Assembly (NCBI RefSeq): GCF_900142535.1
Contig: NZ_FRBE01000019.1
Span: forward strand, 1-64,000
Direction of reading: 5' to 3'
Length of the DNA: 64,000 nucleotides
From: Fibrobacter sp. UWEL
GTDB lineage: Bacteria > Fibrobacterota > Fibrobacteria > Fibrobacterales > Fibrobacteraceae
Shown here in pieces: positions 7,237-14,394 of the stretch. Numbering within the stretch: the stretch's first letter is position 1; each line of letters begins with the position of its first letter. Under the pieces are notes generated by a model. The model was not told the DNA's origin and made no database searches. It was given only the letters and a program-made list of their open reading frames with translations. Both the position numbers and the translations under genes were made by a program.

Positions 7237-7803
7237 TTAGGAGAAAATTCCGTACATAAACTGATGGCAGATGTCGAAGGCTTCGCGGTCTGTCAGTTTA
7301 ATGAGCCCGTTTAGATGGGCCTGCACGCTGGAGTTGATGACTCCCAGGAAAGAGTAGGCGTAACGCTGGTGGCGGCCTTTCATGTTGCCGTGATCTTGAC
7401 TTGCGGCAAGGAACAGTTCCATCAGTGCGTTCAGCTGTTTTTCGTAAAGAGGCTTCACTTCGTCGTGGATGTCCCCTTCGTCAGGCGTGTTCACCATGGT
7501 GGAAAACCAGGCGTAAAATTCGGGATTTCGCTTGGCCAGATCGAAGTAGACGCGAGCGACGTTTTCCAGAGTCTTGACGATATCGTGATCGTATGTGACG
7601 GCGGCGTTGAACTGGTTCCAGAAACTTTCCAGGTTTGTGGTGAGTACGGCATTCAGGAGACCTCGCTTGTTCCCGAAGTAATGGTACAGCGTGGGCTTGC
7701 CAACGCCTGCGGCGTCCGCAACTTTCTGCACGCCGGTAGCGTCGTAACCTTCCTTACGGAAAAGGATCAGGGCCTGCTGTAACAAAACTTCTTTCGTACT
7801 CAT
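7237..7803 (-). CDS. TetR/AcrR-family repressor
   Basis: This 188-residue regulator has an N-terminal helix-turn-helix (residues about 5-50, with VQKVADAAGVGKPTLYHYFG) characteristic of TetR proteins, and a helical ligand-binding C-terminal part without a recognisable ligand signature. It follows the GH13 gene by 16 bp on the same strand. A 16-bp palindrome (7823-7838) lies just upstream of its start and matches two palindromes before the GH13 gene, so it probably represses itself and the amylase-family gene. The inducer is likely a sugar or metabolite related to the GH13 enzyme, but this is inference. Confidence 0.92.
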   Translation of the reverse strand: MSTKEVLLQQALILFRKEGYDATGVQKVADAAGVGKPTLYHYFGNKRGLLNAVLTTNLESFWNQFNAAVTYDHDIVKTLENVARVYFDLAKRNPEFYAWFSTMVNTPDEGDIHDEVKPLYEKQLNALMELFLAASQDHGNMKGRHQRYAYSFLGVINSSVQAHLNGLIKLTDREAFDICHQFMYGIFS

Positions 7804-7819
7804 GACCTACAATATACCT

Positions 7820-9205
7820 TTATATACCACTAGGTATAAGGATGCATCCCCACTTGGACGGAATTTGCAGGGTGAGAATGCGAGTGCTTGAACCCCCGCT
7901 GGGAATCAAGGTCTTGTGAGGATTCATGAGGTCCGCCCATTTCGGGGGAATACTGCCGCACCCGAAATGCTTCCGCAGGTCTATCTCGAATTGGACGGGC
8001 GCATCCTGCAGGTTGGCGACAACCAGAACGTCTCCGTCCTGATGGGTGCGCCAGAAAGCCAGCTGTCGCGAATGTACAAATTCCTGCTGGTAGCCGCCTT
8101 CCCGAAGGGCGCTGGAATCTTGCCGGACGCTTGCCAGATGGCGTATAACTGCAAGAAGATTTTCCTTGCCGGGACGGGACTTGGCCTGAGTTTCCCCGAG
8201 GGAGCCTTCGAACAGAATGTTGCCATTCTCTACGTGCATGGCGGGTCTTAAATTCCAGTCATCGCTCCCGCCTTTCGTTGCGTCCAGCCCGAATTCCTCG
8301 CCATAGTAGAGCGTGGGAACGCCTGGCAGCGTATAGAATAAAAAGTGTTGCAGGTAGTTGTCCGCCTTATTTTTCAGTACGCTGTAAATGCGGCTCACGT
8401 CATGATTCTCGTTAAATAACTGGAGCCTGGAATTCCTGCAGATTCCGCTCTTATCATCAAAGAATCGATTCAGGTTGTAAGCCAGTTCAAACATGTTTCC
8501 ATCGTTGATGGAACTCCAGAGGGATTTGTAAGTCTGGTAGTTGGTGACGGAATTCAGGCCGGCGTCTAGCCATCGCGTGGGATCGCCGAATACAACTTCT
8601 CCCATCATCCAGAAATCGGGTCGCTTCCGGTGGCAAGCGTCAGCCAGATGTTTCAGGAATCCAAGGTCCATATTCTCGGCGGCGTCCAGGCGAACTCCGT
8701 CAATGTCGAATTCGTCCATCCAGTATTCCGCACAATGGATCAGCTCCCGCTCCACCTCGGGATTCTGCAGGTTGAACGCGGGCAGTTCCTGGAAACCGGC
8801 CCAGCAGTCTACCGTAAATGTATCGCCGCAAAGGTTGGGCTTGTCAAAATTTGGGTTTCTGTACCAGGCGGCGTAGGGAGAGTTTCGCCCCTTCTCCCGC
8901 AGGTCCTTATAAGCAAAATGATGTCGGGAGGAATGATTCCATACCGCATCCAGATACACATGGAAACCCGCCTCATGGAAGTCGCGGACCATCTGTTTCA
9001 AATCCTCGTTGTTTCCCAGGCGCGGGTCGACCTGGTACATATCCGTCACGTCGTAACCGTGGGTTTCGCTCTTGAAAATGGGCCCCAGCATAATGGAATC
9101 CATTCGCAGACTTTGCATGTGGGGGATGATGCTAGTGAGTTCGCGGATGTTGCCGTTCCTTAAAGCCCCTAGAGGGAAAACGTGGTAAATATGGTTTGGC
9201 CTCAT
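7820..9205 (-). CDS. GH13 alpha-amylase-family enzyme, cytoplasmic
   Basis: This 461-residue glycoside hydrolase family 13 (beta/alpha)8-barrel enzyme has the four conserved regions: DAVWNH (86-91), GVRLDAAE with nucleophile Asp174, MGEVVFG with acid/base Glu203, and ENHD with His268-Asp269. No signal peptide is present, so it acts in the cytoplasm on imported or stored alpha-glucans, or on small substrates such as maltose or sucrose derivatives. The specificity within GH13 is not clear. It is expressed with the downstream tetR gene. The promoter region contains two operator palindromes. Its last codons run through the tetR operator (7823-7838), so the final residues ILIPSGI are dictated by the regulatory site. 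AAGGAG precedes the ATG. Confidence 0.9.
   Translation of the reverse strand: MRPNHIYHVFPLGALRNGNIRELTSIIPHMQSLRMDSIMLGPIFKSETHGYDVTDMYQVDPRLGNNEDLKQMVRDFHEAGFHVYLDAVWNHSSRHHFAYKDLREKGRNSPYAAWYRNPNFDKPNLCGDTFTVDCWAGFQELPAFNLQNPEVERELIHCAEYWMDEFDIDGVRLDAAENMDLGFLKHLADACHRKRPDFWMMGEVVFGDPTRWLDAGLNSVTNYQTYKSLWSSINDGNMFELAYNLNRFFDDKSGICRNSRLQLFNENHDVSRIYSVLKNKADNYLQHFLFYTLPGVPTLYYGEEFGLDATKGGSDDWNLRPAMHVENGNILFEGSLGETQAKSRPGKENLLAVIRHLASVRQDSSALREGGYQQEFVHSRQLAFWRTHQDGDVLVVANLQDAPVQFEIDLRKHFGCGSIPPKWADLMNPHKTLIPSGGSSTRILTLQIPSKWGCILIPSGI
7823..7838. promoter_or_regulatory. TetR operator upstream of tetR
   Basis: TATACCACTAGGTATA is a 16-bp palindrome of the same TATACC-N4-GGTATA type as the two sites before the GH13 gene. 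It overlaps the GH13 3' end and lies within 40 bp of the tetR start, suggesting autorepression. Confidence 0.65.
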
Positions 9206-9227
9206 GATTCACTCCTTGAAAAAGTGT

Positions 9228-9243
9228 TATACCGTTCGGTATA
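9228..9243. promoter_or_regulatory. TetR operator, proximal site before GH13 gene
   Basis: TATACCGTTCGGTATA is a perfect 16-bp palindrome, placed between the likely -10 region and the GH13 start. Confidence 0.75.
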
Positions 9244-9252
9244 ATAATTTAG

Positions 9253-9268
9253 TATACCGATTGGTATA
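9253..9268. promoter_or_regulatory. TetR operator, distal site before GH13 gene
   Basis: TATACCGATTGGTATA lies 25 bp from the proximal site. On the minus strand it directly follows TTGACA (9269-9274) and so would cover the core promoter. Confidence 0.75.
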
Positions 9269-9284
9269 TTGTCAAGGCGGGGTC

Positions 9285-9315
9285 GAAAAAAAGAAGCGCC
9301 GGTTAAGGCGCTTCC
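9285..9315 (-). terminator. rho-independent terminator of sstT
   Basis: GAAGCGCC/GGCGCTTC (8 bp, 6-nt loop) is followed on the minus strand by seven T. It separates sstT from the GH13 promoter. Confidence 0.88.
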
Positions 9316-9342
9316 AGAGTGATTAAGATCTAACGGTTTGTT

Positions 9343-10563
9343 TTAGATGTTGTTACCCTGTTTCTGTCGGTGACGGTATTCTGCAGTGGCTGTAAAGATG
9401 ACGTCGCTGCTGGAATTCAGGGCGGTTTCCATGGAGTCCTGTACAACGCCCAGGATAAAGCCTACGGCAACGGCCTGCATGGAAATGTCTCCGCTGATTC
9501 CAAGAATGGAGCAGGTCATGGGAATGAGGAACAGGGATCCGCCGGCAACACCAGATGCTCCACAGGCGCCGAAGGCACTCATGATGCAAAGGATGCATGC
9601 GGTGGGAAAATCAACGTGGATTCCCAAGGTGTTTGCTACAGCCAGTGTCATGACTGCGATGGTTACGGCAGCGCCGCACATGTTGATTGTACAGCCTAGG
9701 GGAATAGAAACGGAATAGAAGTCTTTTTCCAGGCCTAGACGTTCACAGAGTGCCATGTTTACGGGAACATTTGCAGCCGAACTGCGGGTGAAGAATGCCG
9801 TGATGCCGCTGTCGCGGAGGCAACGGAAAACAAGCGGATAGGGATTCTTGCGTAGGTAGATCCCGACAATGAGGGGATTTAGAATCAGGCCGACAACCAG
9901 CATGCAGCCTACCAACAGGGCAAGCAGTTTACCATAGTCCGCGAAGATGCTCATACCGTTTTCGGAAACAGAAGAAAATACCAGGCCCATAATGCCGAAG
10001 GGTGCCATCTGGATAATCCAGCGGATGACTTGGGTGATTGCGGCGGATGTATCGGTAATGACGGTGATGCAGTGGTCGGCGGGGAGTTTCTTTAAGGCGA
10101 ATCCGAATACAATGGACCAGAAGAGTATACCGATGTAGTTTGCTCCTGCAAGAGCCGCAACGGGGTTCTGTACGCAGTTCTTGACTAGATTGGTGAGTAC
10201 TTCTCCTATGCCGCTTGGGGCTGCACCTTCTGCTGCGGAAATGGAAAGTTTCATGCTGACGGGGAAAATCTCGCTGCCAAGAGCGGCGATGGCGGCGGCA
10301 CTAAGGGAACTGATGATGTAAAGGATGATAACTCGGCGGAAACGACTTCCGATGCCATCTCCGGCACCAGCGATGGAACTTGCTACCAAGGCGAAAACAA
10401 GAATTGGGGCTGCGCCCTTTAGTGCGCCGACAAAGATCGTGCCTAGAATGCCGATGGCGCTGATTTGCGGTGCCAACAATCCAAGTGTAGCGCCAAGAAT
10501 GAGACCGGCGACAATTCGGATAATGAGGCTGAGCTCAACCCATTTCTTTACAAGGCGTTTCAT
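9343..10563 (-). CDS. sstT: serine/threonine:sodium symporter
   Basis: This 406-residue member of the dicarboxylate/amino acid:cation symporter (DAACS) family has the features of SstT, which takes up serine and threonine with Na+. The signature FTRSSAANVPVNMALCERLG, near residue 262, is the substrate/ion-binding hairpin region, followed by the SIPLGCTINMCGAA loop. Eight or so membrane segments and two re-entrant hairpins are expected. It is monocistronic, ends at its own terminator and is divergent from the adenosylhomocysteinase-like gene (62 bp apart). Confidence 0.93.
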   Translation of the reverse strand: MKRLVKKWVELSLIIRIVAGLILGATLGLLAPQISAIGILGTIFVGALKGAAPILVFALVASSIAGAGDGIGSRFRRVIILYIISSLSAAAIAALGSEIFPVSMKLSISAAEGAAPSGIGEVLTNLVKNCVQNPVAALAGANYIGILFWSIVFGFALKKLPADHCITVITDTSAAITQVIRWIIQMAPFGIMGLVFSSVSENGMSIFADYGKLLALLVGCMLVVGLILNPLIVGIYLRKNPYPLVFRCLRDSGITAFFTRSSAANVPVNMALCERLGLEKDFYSVSIPLGCTINMCGAAVTIAVMTLAVANTLGIHVDFPTACILCIMSAFGACGASGVAGGSLFLIPMTCSILGISGDISMQAVAVGFILGVVQDSMETALNSSSDVIFTATAEYRHRQKQGNNI

Positions 10564-10612
10564 ATTTAGTCCTTCTATTTTTTTGTGAAATATAGTATCT
10601 GTTTAGTTTTAC

Positions 10613-10625
10613 TAATATTGCTCCC
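10613..10625 (+). promoter_or_regulatory. TAnnTTTG-like -7 element abutting a start codon
   Basis: TAATATTG at 10613-10620 ends 5 nt before the ATG at 10626 and no Shine-Dalgarno sequence is present, suggesting a leaderless or nearly leaderless mRNA. No clear -33 TTG was found at the usual distance. Confidence 0.35.
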
Positions 10626-11723
10626 ATGCTTTTTGAAGATATTATCAACGAACATTATGAGCCTCGTGAATATCCCGCGTTGGCGTATCTTGCTGATTTG
10701 TGGGTTCGCAACCGTCCCTTTGAGGGCTTGAAGGTTCTGGTAGGTACCCCGATTTATCGAAACACCCTTTTGCAGTACCGTACACTCATGGCAGGTGGTG
10801 CCGAGGTGTTCGTTGGTTATTCCTCTGTCATGCCCTATGATGCAAAGATCATTTCCTGCCTGAAGGAAAATGGGGTGGCTGTGGTGAATGCCGAAGACGT
10901 AAAGAACGGTTCCGTTGCCGATGATTTCGACTTGATTCTGGATTGTGCCGGCCAGTTCTCCTTCTGCAATCCTCGAAAGGGCTTTGTGGAATTGACCCGC
11001 AGTGGCGTGCAGTTCTTTGAAAAATCCCAGTTCCCGGTTTATGTGGCCGATAGCGGTATAGTCAAGCGAATTGAAACAACGCTTGGTACTGGCGATGGCT
11101 ATTTCAGGGCTTTGGAACAGTTGAATTATCACGACTTCGAAAATAAGAAGCTGGTGGTTTTCGGTAGCGGTAAGGTGGGCTGCGGAATTGCTCTCCAGGG
11201 TGTTCGTCGTGGAATGCAGGTGACCACCATTACGGATACAAAGAATCGCAATTCCAGTACAGACTTTTCCCATGTGCTGGAAAATAACGACGTGACTATC
11301 GTGGATTATCAGAATGAAAAGGCCGTGCTGGAATCGGTGGAAAATTCTGACTACATGGTTACTGCAACGGGCATCAAGAGCGCTCTGACTCTTTCTGTGG
11401 TTCAATTCCTCCAAGGCAATACGAAGGTGGTTTGCGCCAATATGGGCGTGGAAGATGAATACGGAACCTTGGTTTCTGCATTCCGCGTGCTGAACAGGAA
11501 GGCTCCTCTGAATTTCATTCTGGAAGAGCCCACTCACCTGAAGTACATTGATGCAAGTCTTGCACTCCATGCGGCTCTTGCAGAACGCCTGCTGGAAGAT
11601 TTGAATCGTGGTGACAAGTTCCTGGGCCCCCGTGATCCCGCGGGAGACATTGAGCAGCGCCTTTTGGTGACCACCATCCAGAATGGTGAAATTGGCCCGG
11701 AAGTCTGCGACATGCTCCGCTAG
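10626..11723 (+). CDS. adenosylhomocysteinase-like NAD-binding protein
   Basis: The 365-residue protein has an arrangement reminiscent of S-adenosylhomocysteine hydrolase: an ETTLGTGDGYFRAL segment near 150 like the GTG(Q/E)S loop, then a Rossmann fold with VVFGSGKVGCGIALQGVRRG (about 177-196), corresponding to the family's NAD site GYGxVGxG. It is shorter than true SAH hydrolases (about 430-480 residues), and the usual substrate-binding blocks are hard to find in its N-terminal half. It may therefore be a divergent member acting on another substrate. DLILDCAGQF fits the catalytic-domain strand. It is divergent from sstT with no operon partner. Confidence 0.7.
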   Translation: MLFEDIINEHYEPREYPALAYLADLWVRNRPFEGLKVLVGTPIYRNTLLQYRTLMAGGAEVFVGYSSVMPYDAKIISCLKENGVAVVNAEDVKNGSVADDFDLILDCAGQFSFCNPRKGFVELTRSGVQFFEKSQFPVYVADSGIVKRIETTLGTGDGYFRALEQLNYHDFENKKLVVFGSGKVGCGIALQGVRRGMQVTTITDTKNRNSSTDFSHVLENNDVTIVDYQNEKAVLESVENSDYMVTATGIKSALTLSVVQFLQGNTKVVCANMGVEDEYGTLVSAFRVLNRKAPLNFILEEPTHLKYIDASLALHAALAERLLEDLNRGDKFLGPRDPAGDIEQRLLVTTIQNGEIGPEVCDMLR

Positions 11724-11752
11724 GAAATCCCGAATCACGCAATAAAAAAATA

Positions 11753-11774
11753 AGGAGGTCTTTTAAGGCCTCCT
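11753..11774 (+). terminator. probable terminator hairpin
   Basis: AGGAGGTCTT/AAGGCCTCCT is an almost perfect stem with a tiny loop, preceded by an A-run. The T-rich tail on the plus strand is weak, so it may act in both directions or only as an mRNA end. Confidence 0.5.
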
Positions 11775-11828
11775 GCTTTGTTTAGGGATTTTGTGGTTAT
11801 ATTTGTGAAAAAGGTTTATCAGGTTTTT

Positions 11829-12422
11829 ATGTCTCGTATTTTTTCTTTCCGTACATTTGCAGGCGCTTTGTTGACCGCCTCCTTATTTGCAGGCGCCGCT
11901 TTTGCTGTGGATATTGTTGCTACCACGTCTTCTGGCGTAGCTGTAATTCTTCACGATAATGGTCGCTGGGAATATTATCAGAACAACAAGAACGTTCGTG
12001 ATGTTCGCCCCACCTCCATTCCGGAAGATGCCAAGTTTGAAATTTCCATCGCCTACGAAAGCGTGGATAAGCTGAAGAAAGATATCCGTATGGCTATGGA
12101 TGCGGAATTTGCAACCGAAGAAGAAATCAAGGATAGCCTGCGTTCCGTGCCCAAGGGCGGCATCGTCTATTTCCAGGTTCCCACCAACCAGATTAAACCG
12201 GGCATGCCCCGCGATTTGACTTATTACATATACGACAAGGGTAAAAATCCTGTATTTTCCAAGTCCGCCAGGGATACGGAAGCTACTCCCAGCGAAGACA
12301 AGGGCATCTCTAATTTGCTGGTAGTGCCTCTCTTTGCAAAGCCCAAGTCTGCAGTTTTAAAGGCTAAGGTCATTAGCGAAAGCACTCGCTCCACTCTCGA
12401 ATTTGACATTCCGGTGAAGTAA
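11829..12422 (+). CDS. secreted protein of unknown function
   Basis: The ATG at 11829 gives a typical signal peptide (SFRTFAGALLTASLFAGAAFA, cut before VDI); an earlier in-frame ATG at 11778 lies in the terminator tail and is unlikely. The mature start, VATTSSGVAVILHDNGRWEY, resembles the short beta-strand motif (DG-x-VxLxxDGxWxY) found at the N-terminus of several unrelated exported proteins. The remaining 150 residues are mixed alpha/beta, with a charged helix around residue 90 and no catalytic motif that I recognise. Its TAA overlaps the ATG of the exonuclease gene by one base, so the two are translationally coupled, though no functional link is apparent. Confidence 0.75.
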   Translation: MSRIFSFRTFAGALLTASLFAGAAFAVDIVATTSSGVAVILHDNGRWEYYQNNKNVRDVRPTSIPEDAKFEISIAYESVDKLKKDIRMAMDAEFATEEEIKDSLRSVPKGGIVYFQVPTNQIKPGMPRDLTYYIYDKGKNPVFSKSARDTEATPSEDKGISNLLVVPLFAKPKSAVLKAKVISESTRSTLEFDIPVK

Positions 12423-12973
12423 TGAAATTCGCCGTAGTCGATTTGGAAACCACTGGCGGTACTCCTGAAAATGGACGCATTACCGAAGTGGGTATTGTCC
12501 TGTTGGATGATTTTGAAGTTGTTGGAACCTACCAGAAATTGCTGGACCCGGGAATGCCCATCCAGCCCTTTGTGGTAAAACTCACCGGCATTACGGATGA
12601 AATGGTTTCCGGCCAGCCCCAGTTTAACGATGTGGCAGAAGAAATCGCGGAACTGATTCAGGATCGAATCTTCGTGGCGCACAATGTGCAGTTCGATTGC
12701 AAGTTCCTTTGTGCGGAAATGCGTCGGGCCTGCATCAAGCTGAATCCGCCCCGCCTCTGCACCGTCAAACTTTCCCGCAAGTTCTTCCCGGGATTCCCCA
12801 GCTACAGCTTGCACAATCTCATAGAATCTCTGGAACTTCCGGATTTCAATCATCACCGCGCATTAGCAGACGCTATGGCCGCCGCAGAAATTCTGAAGCT
12901 ATGCCTCCAGAAAGTCGGCCCCGAAAAACTCCGCAAGGAAATCCGCAACATCCCTAAGGGTAAAACGCTTTAA
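12422..12973 (+). CDS. DEDDh 3'-5' exonuclease (DnaQ/PolC epsilon-like)
   Basis: This 183-residue stand-alone exonuclease domain has all DEDDh residues: Asp7 and Glu9 in DLETT, Asp92 in AHNVQFD, and His145/Asp150 in HHRALAD. Such proteins degrade single-stranded DNA or RNA 3'-5' with two metal ions, acting as proofreading subunits or in repair. The sequence is closest in style to the exonuclease domain of PolC and of DinG/UvrC-associated proteins rather than RNase T. No polymerase or helicase domain is attached. It is coupled by TAATG to the upstream secreted-protein gene and is convergent with the GH3 gene. Confidence 0.88.
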   Translation: MKFAVVDLETTGGTPENGRITEVGIVLLDDFEVVGTYQKLLDPGMPIQPFVVKLTGITDEMVSGQPQFNDVAEEIAELIQDRIFVAHNVQFDCKFLCAEMRRACIKLNPPRLCTVKLSRKFFPGFPSYSLHNLIESLELPDFNHHRALADAMAAAEILKLCLQKVGPEKLRKEIRNIPKGKTL

Positions 12974-12979
12974 CCATCA

Positions 12980-13007
12980 GGTTCCAAGGGGCAGAGCCCC
13001 TTGCATC
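12980..13007 (-). repeat. GATGCAAGGGG palindromic element (inverted copy)
   Basis: Read on the minus strand it is identical over 28 bp to 7112-7139. It follows the exonuclease stop codon. Confidence 0.85.
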
Positions 13008-13039
13008 CAAATACTTCCTGCCTGCATATCTAGATATAT

Positions 13040-13068
13040 TTTGTGGAGACGCTTTAGCGTCCCACAAA
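13040..13068. repeat. hairpin element with GCTTTAGC core
   Basis: TTTGTGG-a-GACGCT-tt-AGCGTC-CCACAAA forms a 13-bp stem with one bulged A. It has the same plan as 27694-27722 and lies between convergent genes. Confidence 0.8.
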
Positions 13069-13075
13069 CAAAAAA

Positions 13076-13095
13076 GGGGGCCCGGCCCCCTTGCA
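13076..13095 (-). terminator. GC hairpin at the end of the GH3 gene
   Basis: On the minus strand GATGCAAGGGGGCC-GGGCCCCC is followed by TTTTTT. It begins just after the GH3 stop codon and is a variant of the GATGCAAGGGG element acting as a terminator. Confidence 0.65.
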
Positions 13096-14394
13096 TCATA
13101 TTAAACCTGCTTTATGCTTCATCTTGAGGATGCGAGCGCAGGATTCCTCCACCCGCTTGCGGTACTTCGCATTCTGCAGCGCCATCACAGATAAATAGTT
13201 GATCATATCCACACCCTTCTTGGGGAAGGTGGTCATGAACATGTCATTTCCAGAGGTAAGCGCCGTCTGTACCAGTTTCTTGAAGTCTTTAGCCGGATAA
13301 TTCTTTCCCTTCACTCGTTCCGTCCCGCTAATCCAAGCTCGCAGGGAAACGCCCCACAAGTCATCTGTCAGGATTACGGTTTCGGGAGACATCATGCGGG
13401 CGCGCTTCACGATTTGCGGTTCAAACACCGCAGGACGATTGGACACGCGGACAAATCGCACGCTACTCATCATGGTGACGGGAATATCATTGGCCAACGT
13501 CTTGAAAAAAGCAATGTTCTTGGAAATGCTTTTCTTGGGAGTGGCACTAATGGCAATCTGGTGGTCGCTATTGGTCCAGGAGTCATATCCCGGGAAATGC
13601 TTGGACACGCAAATGATTCCGCTTTCTCGCATGCCCTGCACGAAGGCTCTAACCTTAGGTGCATTTGTGGTATCAAAACCCCAGGACCTGTGGGACTCTT
13701 CCATAAAGGACTGCTTCCCGCGGCTGTCTTTGGACGGGTCCAGTACCGGAGCCAGGTTCATGTTGATACCCAGCTTGTGAAGCTCCTGCCCAATTTGTGC
13801 TGCGATATTTCGAATGGAATCTTCGCTCATCTTGCGCATGGCTTTTGCGCTAGGGGTACGTTCCCACTTAGGATCGATGTTTCCGATTCGATTCACGCGG
13901 CCGCCTTCCTGGTCTACGGCAACTACGGGAGGAATCTTCATTTCACGATTGACGGTCTCAATGTTCTTCTTGAACTTTTCCAGATCCTTCAAGTGGTTTT
14001 TCATCACCAGGTAGCCGCCAAATTCGTGCTTCAGCATAAAGTCGGCAGGGGTCATGTAGACCATCACCATCTGGGCAGCCTTCTGCTTGATGGTCATGGA
14101 ATTCCATAAGGGCATCAGCTCGCAGGGAAGGTTGTAAGGCGTTTCTGCCTCGTTGCAATCCGCAGTGGCCGCGACGTTATTTTCCGCGACGTTATTCCCC
14201 TCGACGGATTCGCTGACCGCGGATTCTTCCGTGCTGGCGGTTGACTCTGGAGAGCCTGCAGTATCAGGCTGCACCTGCATAACGGCGCTATCCAGAGCAG
14301 TAGGAATTGCAACTTCCTGCGTAGCAGAAGAATCCTGCGCAAGTCCTGCGCAGAACATTCCAAACACCAATGTAACAGTTGCTCTAAGATTCAT
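13096..14394 (-). CDS. GH3-family beta-N-acetylhexosaminidase-like protein
   Basis: The 432-residue exported protein has a signal peptide (MNLRATVTLVFGMFCAGLAQ), a Ser/Thr/Glu/Val-rich spacer to about residue 90 and a GH3 barrel. The NagZ-type motif appears as KHFPGYDSWTNSDH (near 250; consensus KHFPGHG-x-x-x-DSH), and the nucleophile region is ILTDDLWG. FDQEGG-type residues appear as VDQEGGRVNRI. NagZ enzymes remove beta-N-acetylglucosamine from muropeptides; here the His of KHFPGH is Tyr, so the specificity may differ. The export signal suggests a periplasmic role. Its ATG overlaps the topB stop codon by one base, so translation is coupled to topB. Confidence 0.82.
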   Translation of the reverse strand: MNLRATVTLVFGMFCAGLAQDSSATQEVAIPTALDSAVMQVQPDTAGSPESTASTEESAVSESVEGNNVAENNVAATADCNEAETPYNLPCELMPLWNSMTIKQKAAQMVMVYMTPADFMLKHEFGGYLVMKNHLKDLEKFKKNIETVNREMKIPPVVAVDQEGGRVNRIGNIDPKWERTPSAKAMRKMSEDSIRNIAAQIGQELHKLGINMNLAPVLDPSKDSRGKQSFMEESHRSWGFDTTNAPKVRAFVQGMRESGIICVSKHFPGYDSWTNSDHQIAISATPKKSISKNIAFFKTLANDIPVTMMSSVRFVRVSNRPAVFEPQIVKRARMMSPETVILTDDLWGVSLRAWISGTERVKGKNYPAKDFKKLVQTALTSGNDMFMTTFPKKGVDMINYLSVMALQNAKYRKRVEESCARILKMKHKAGLI

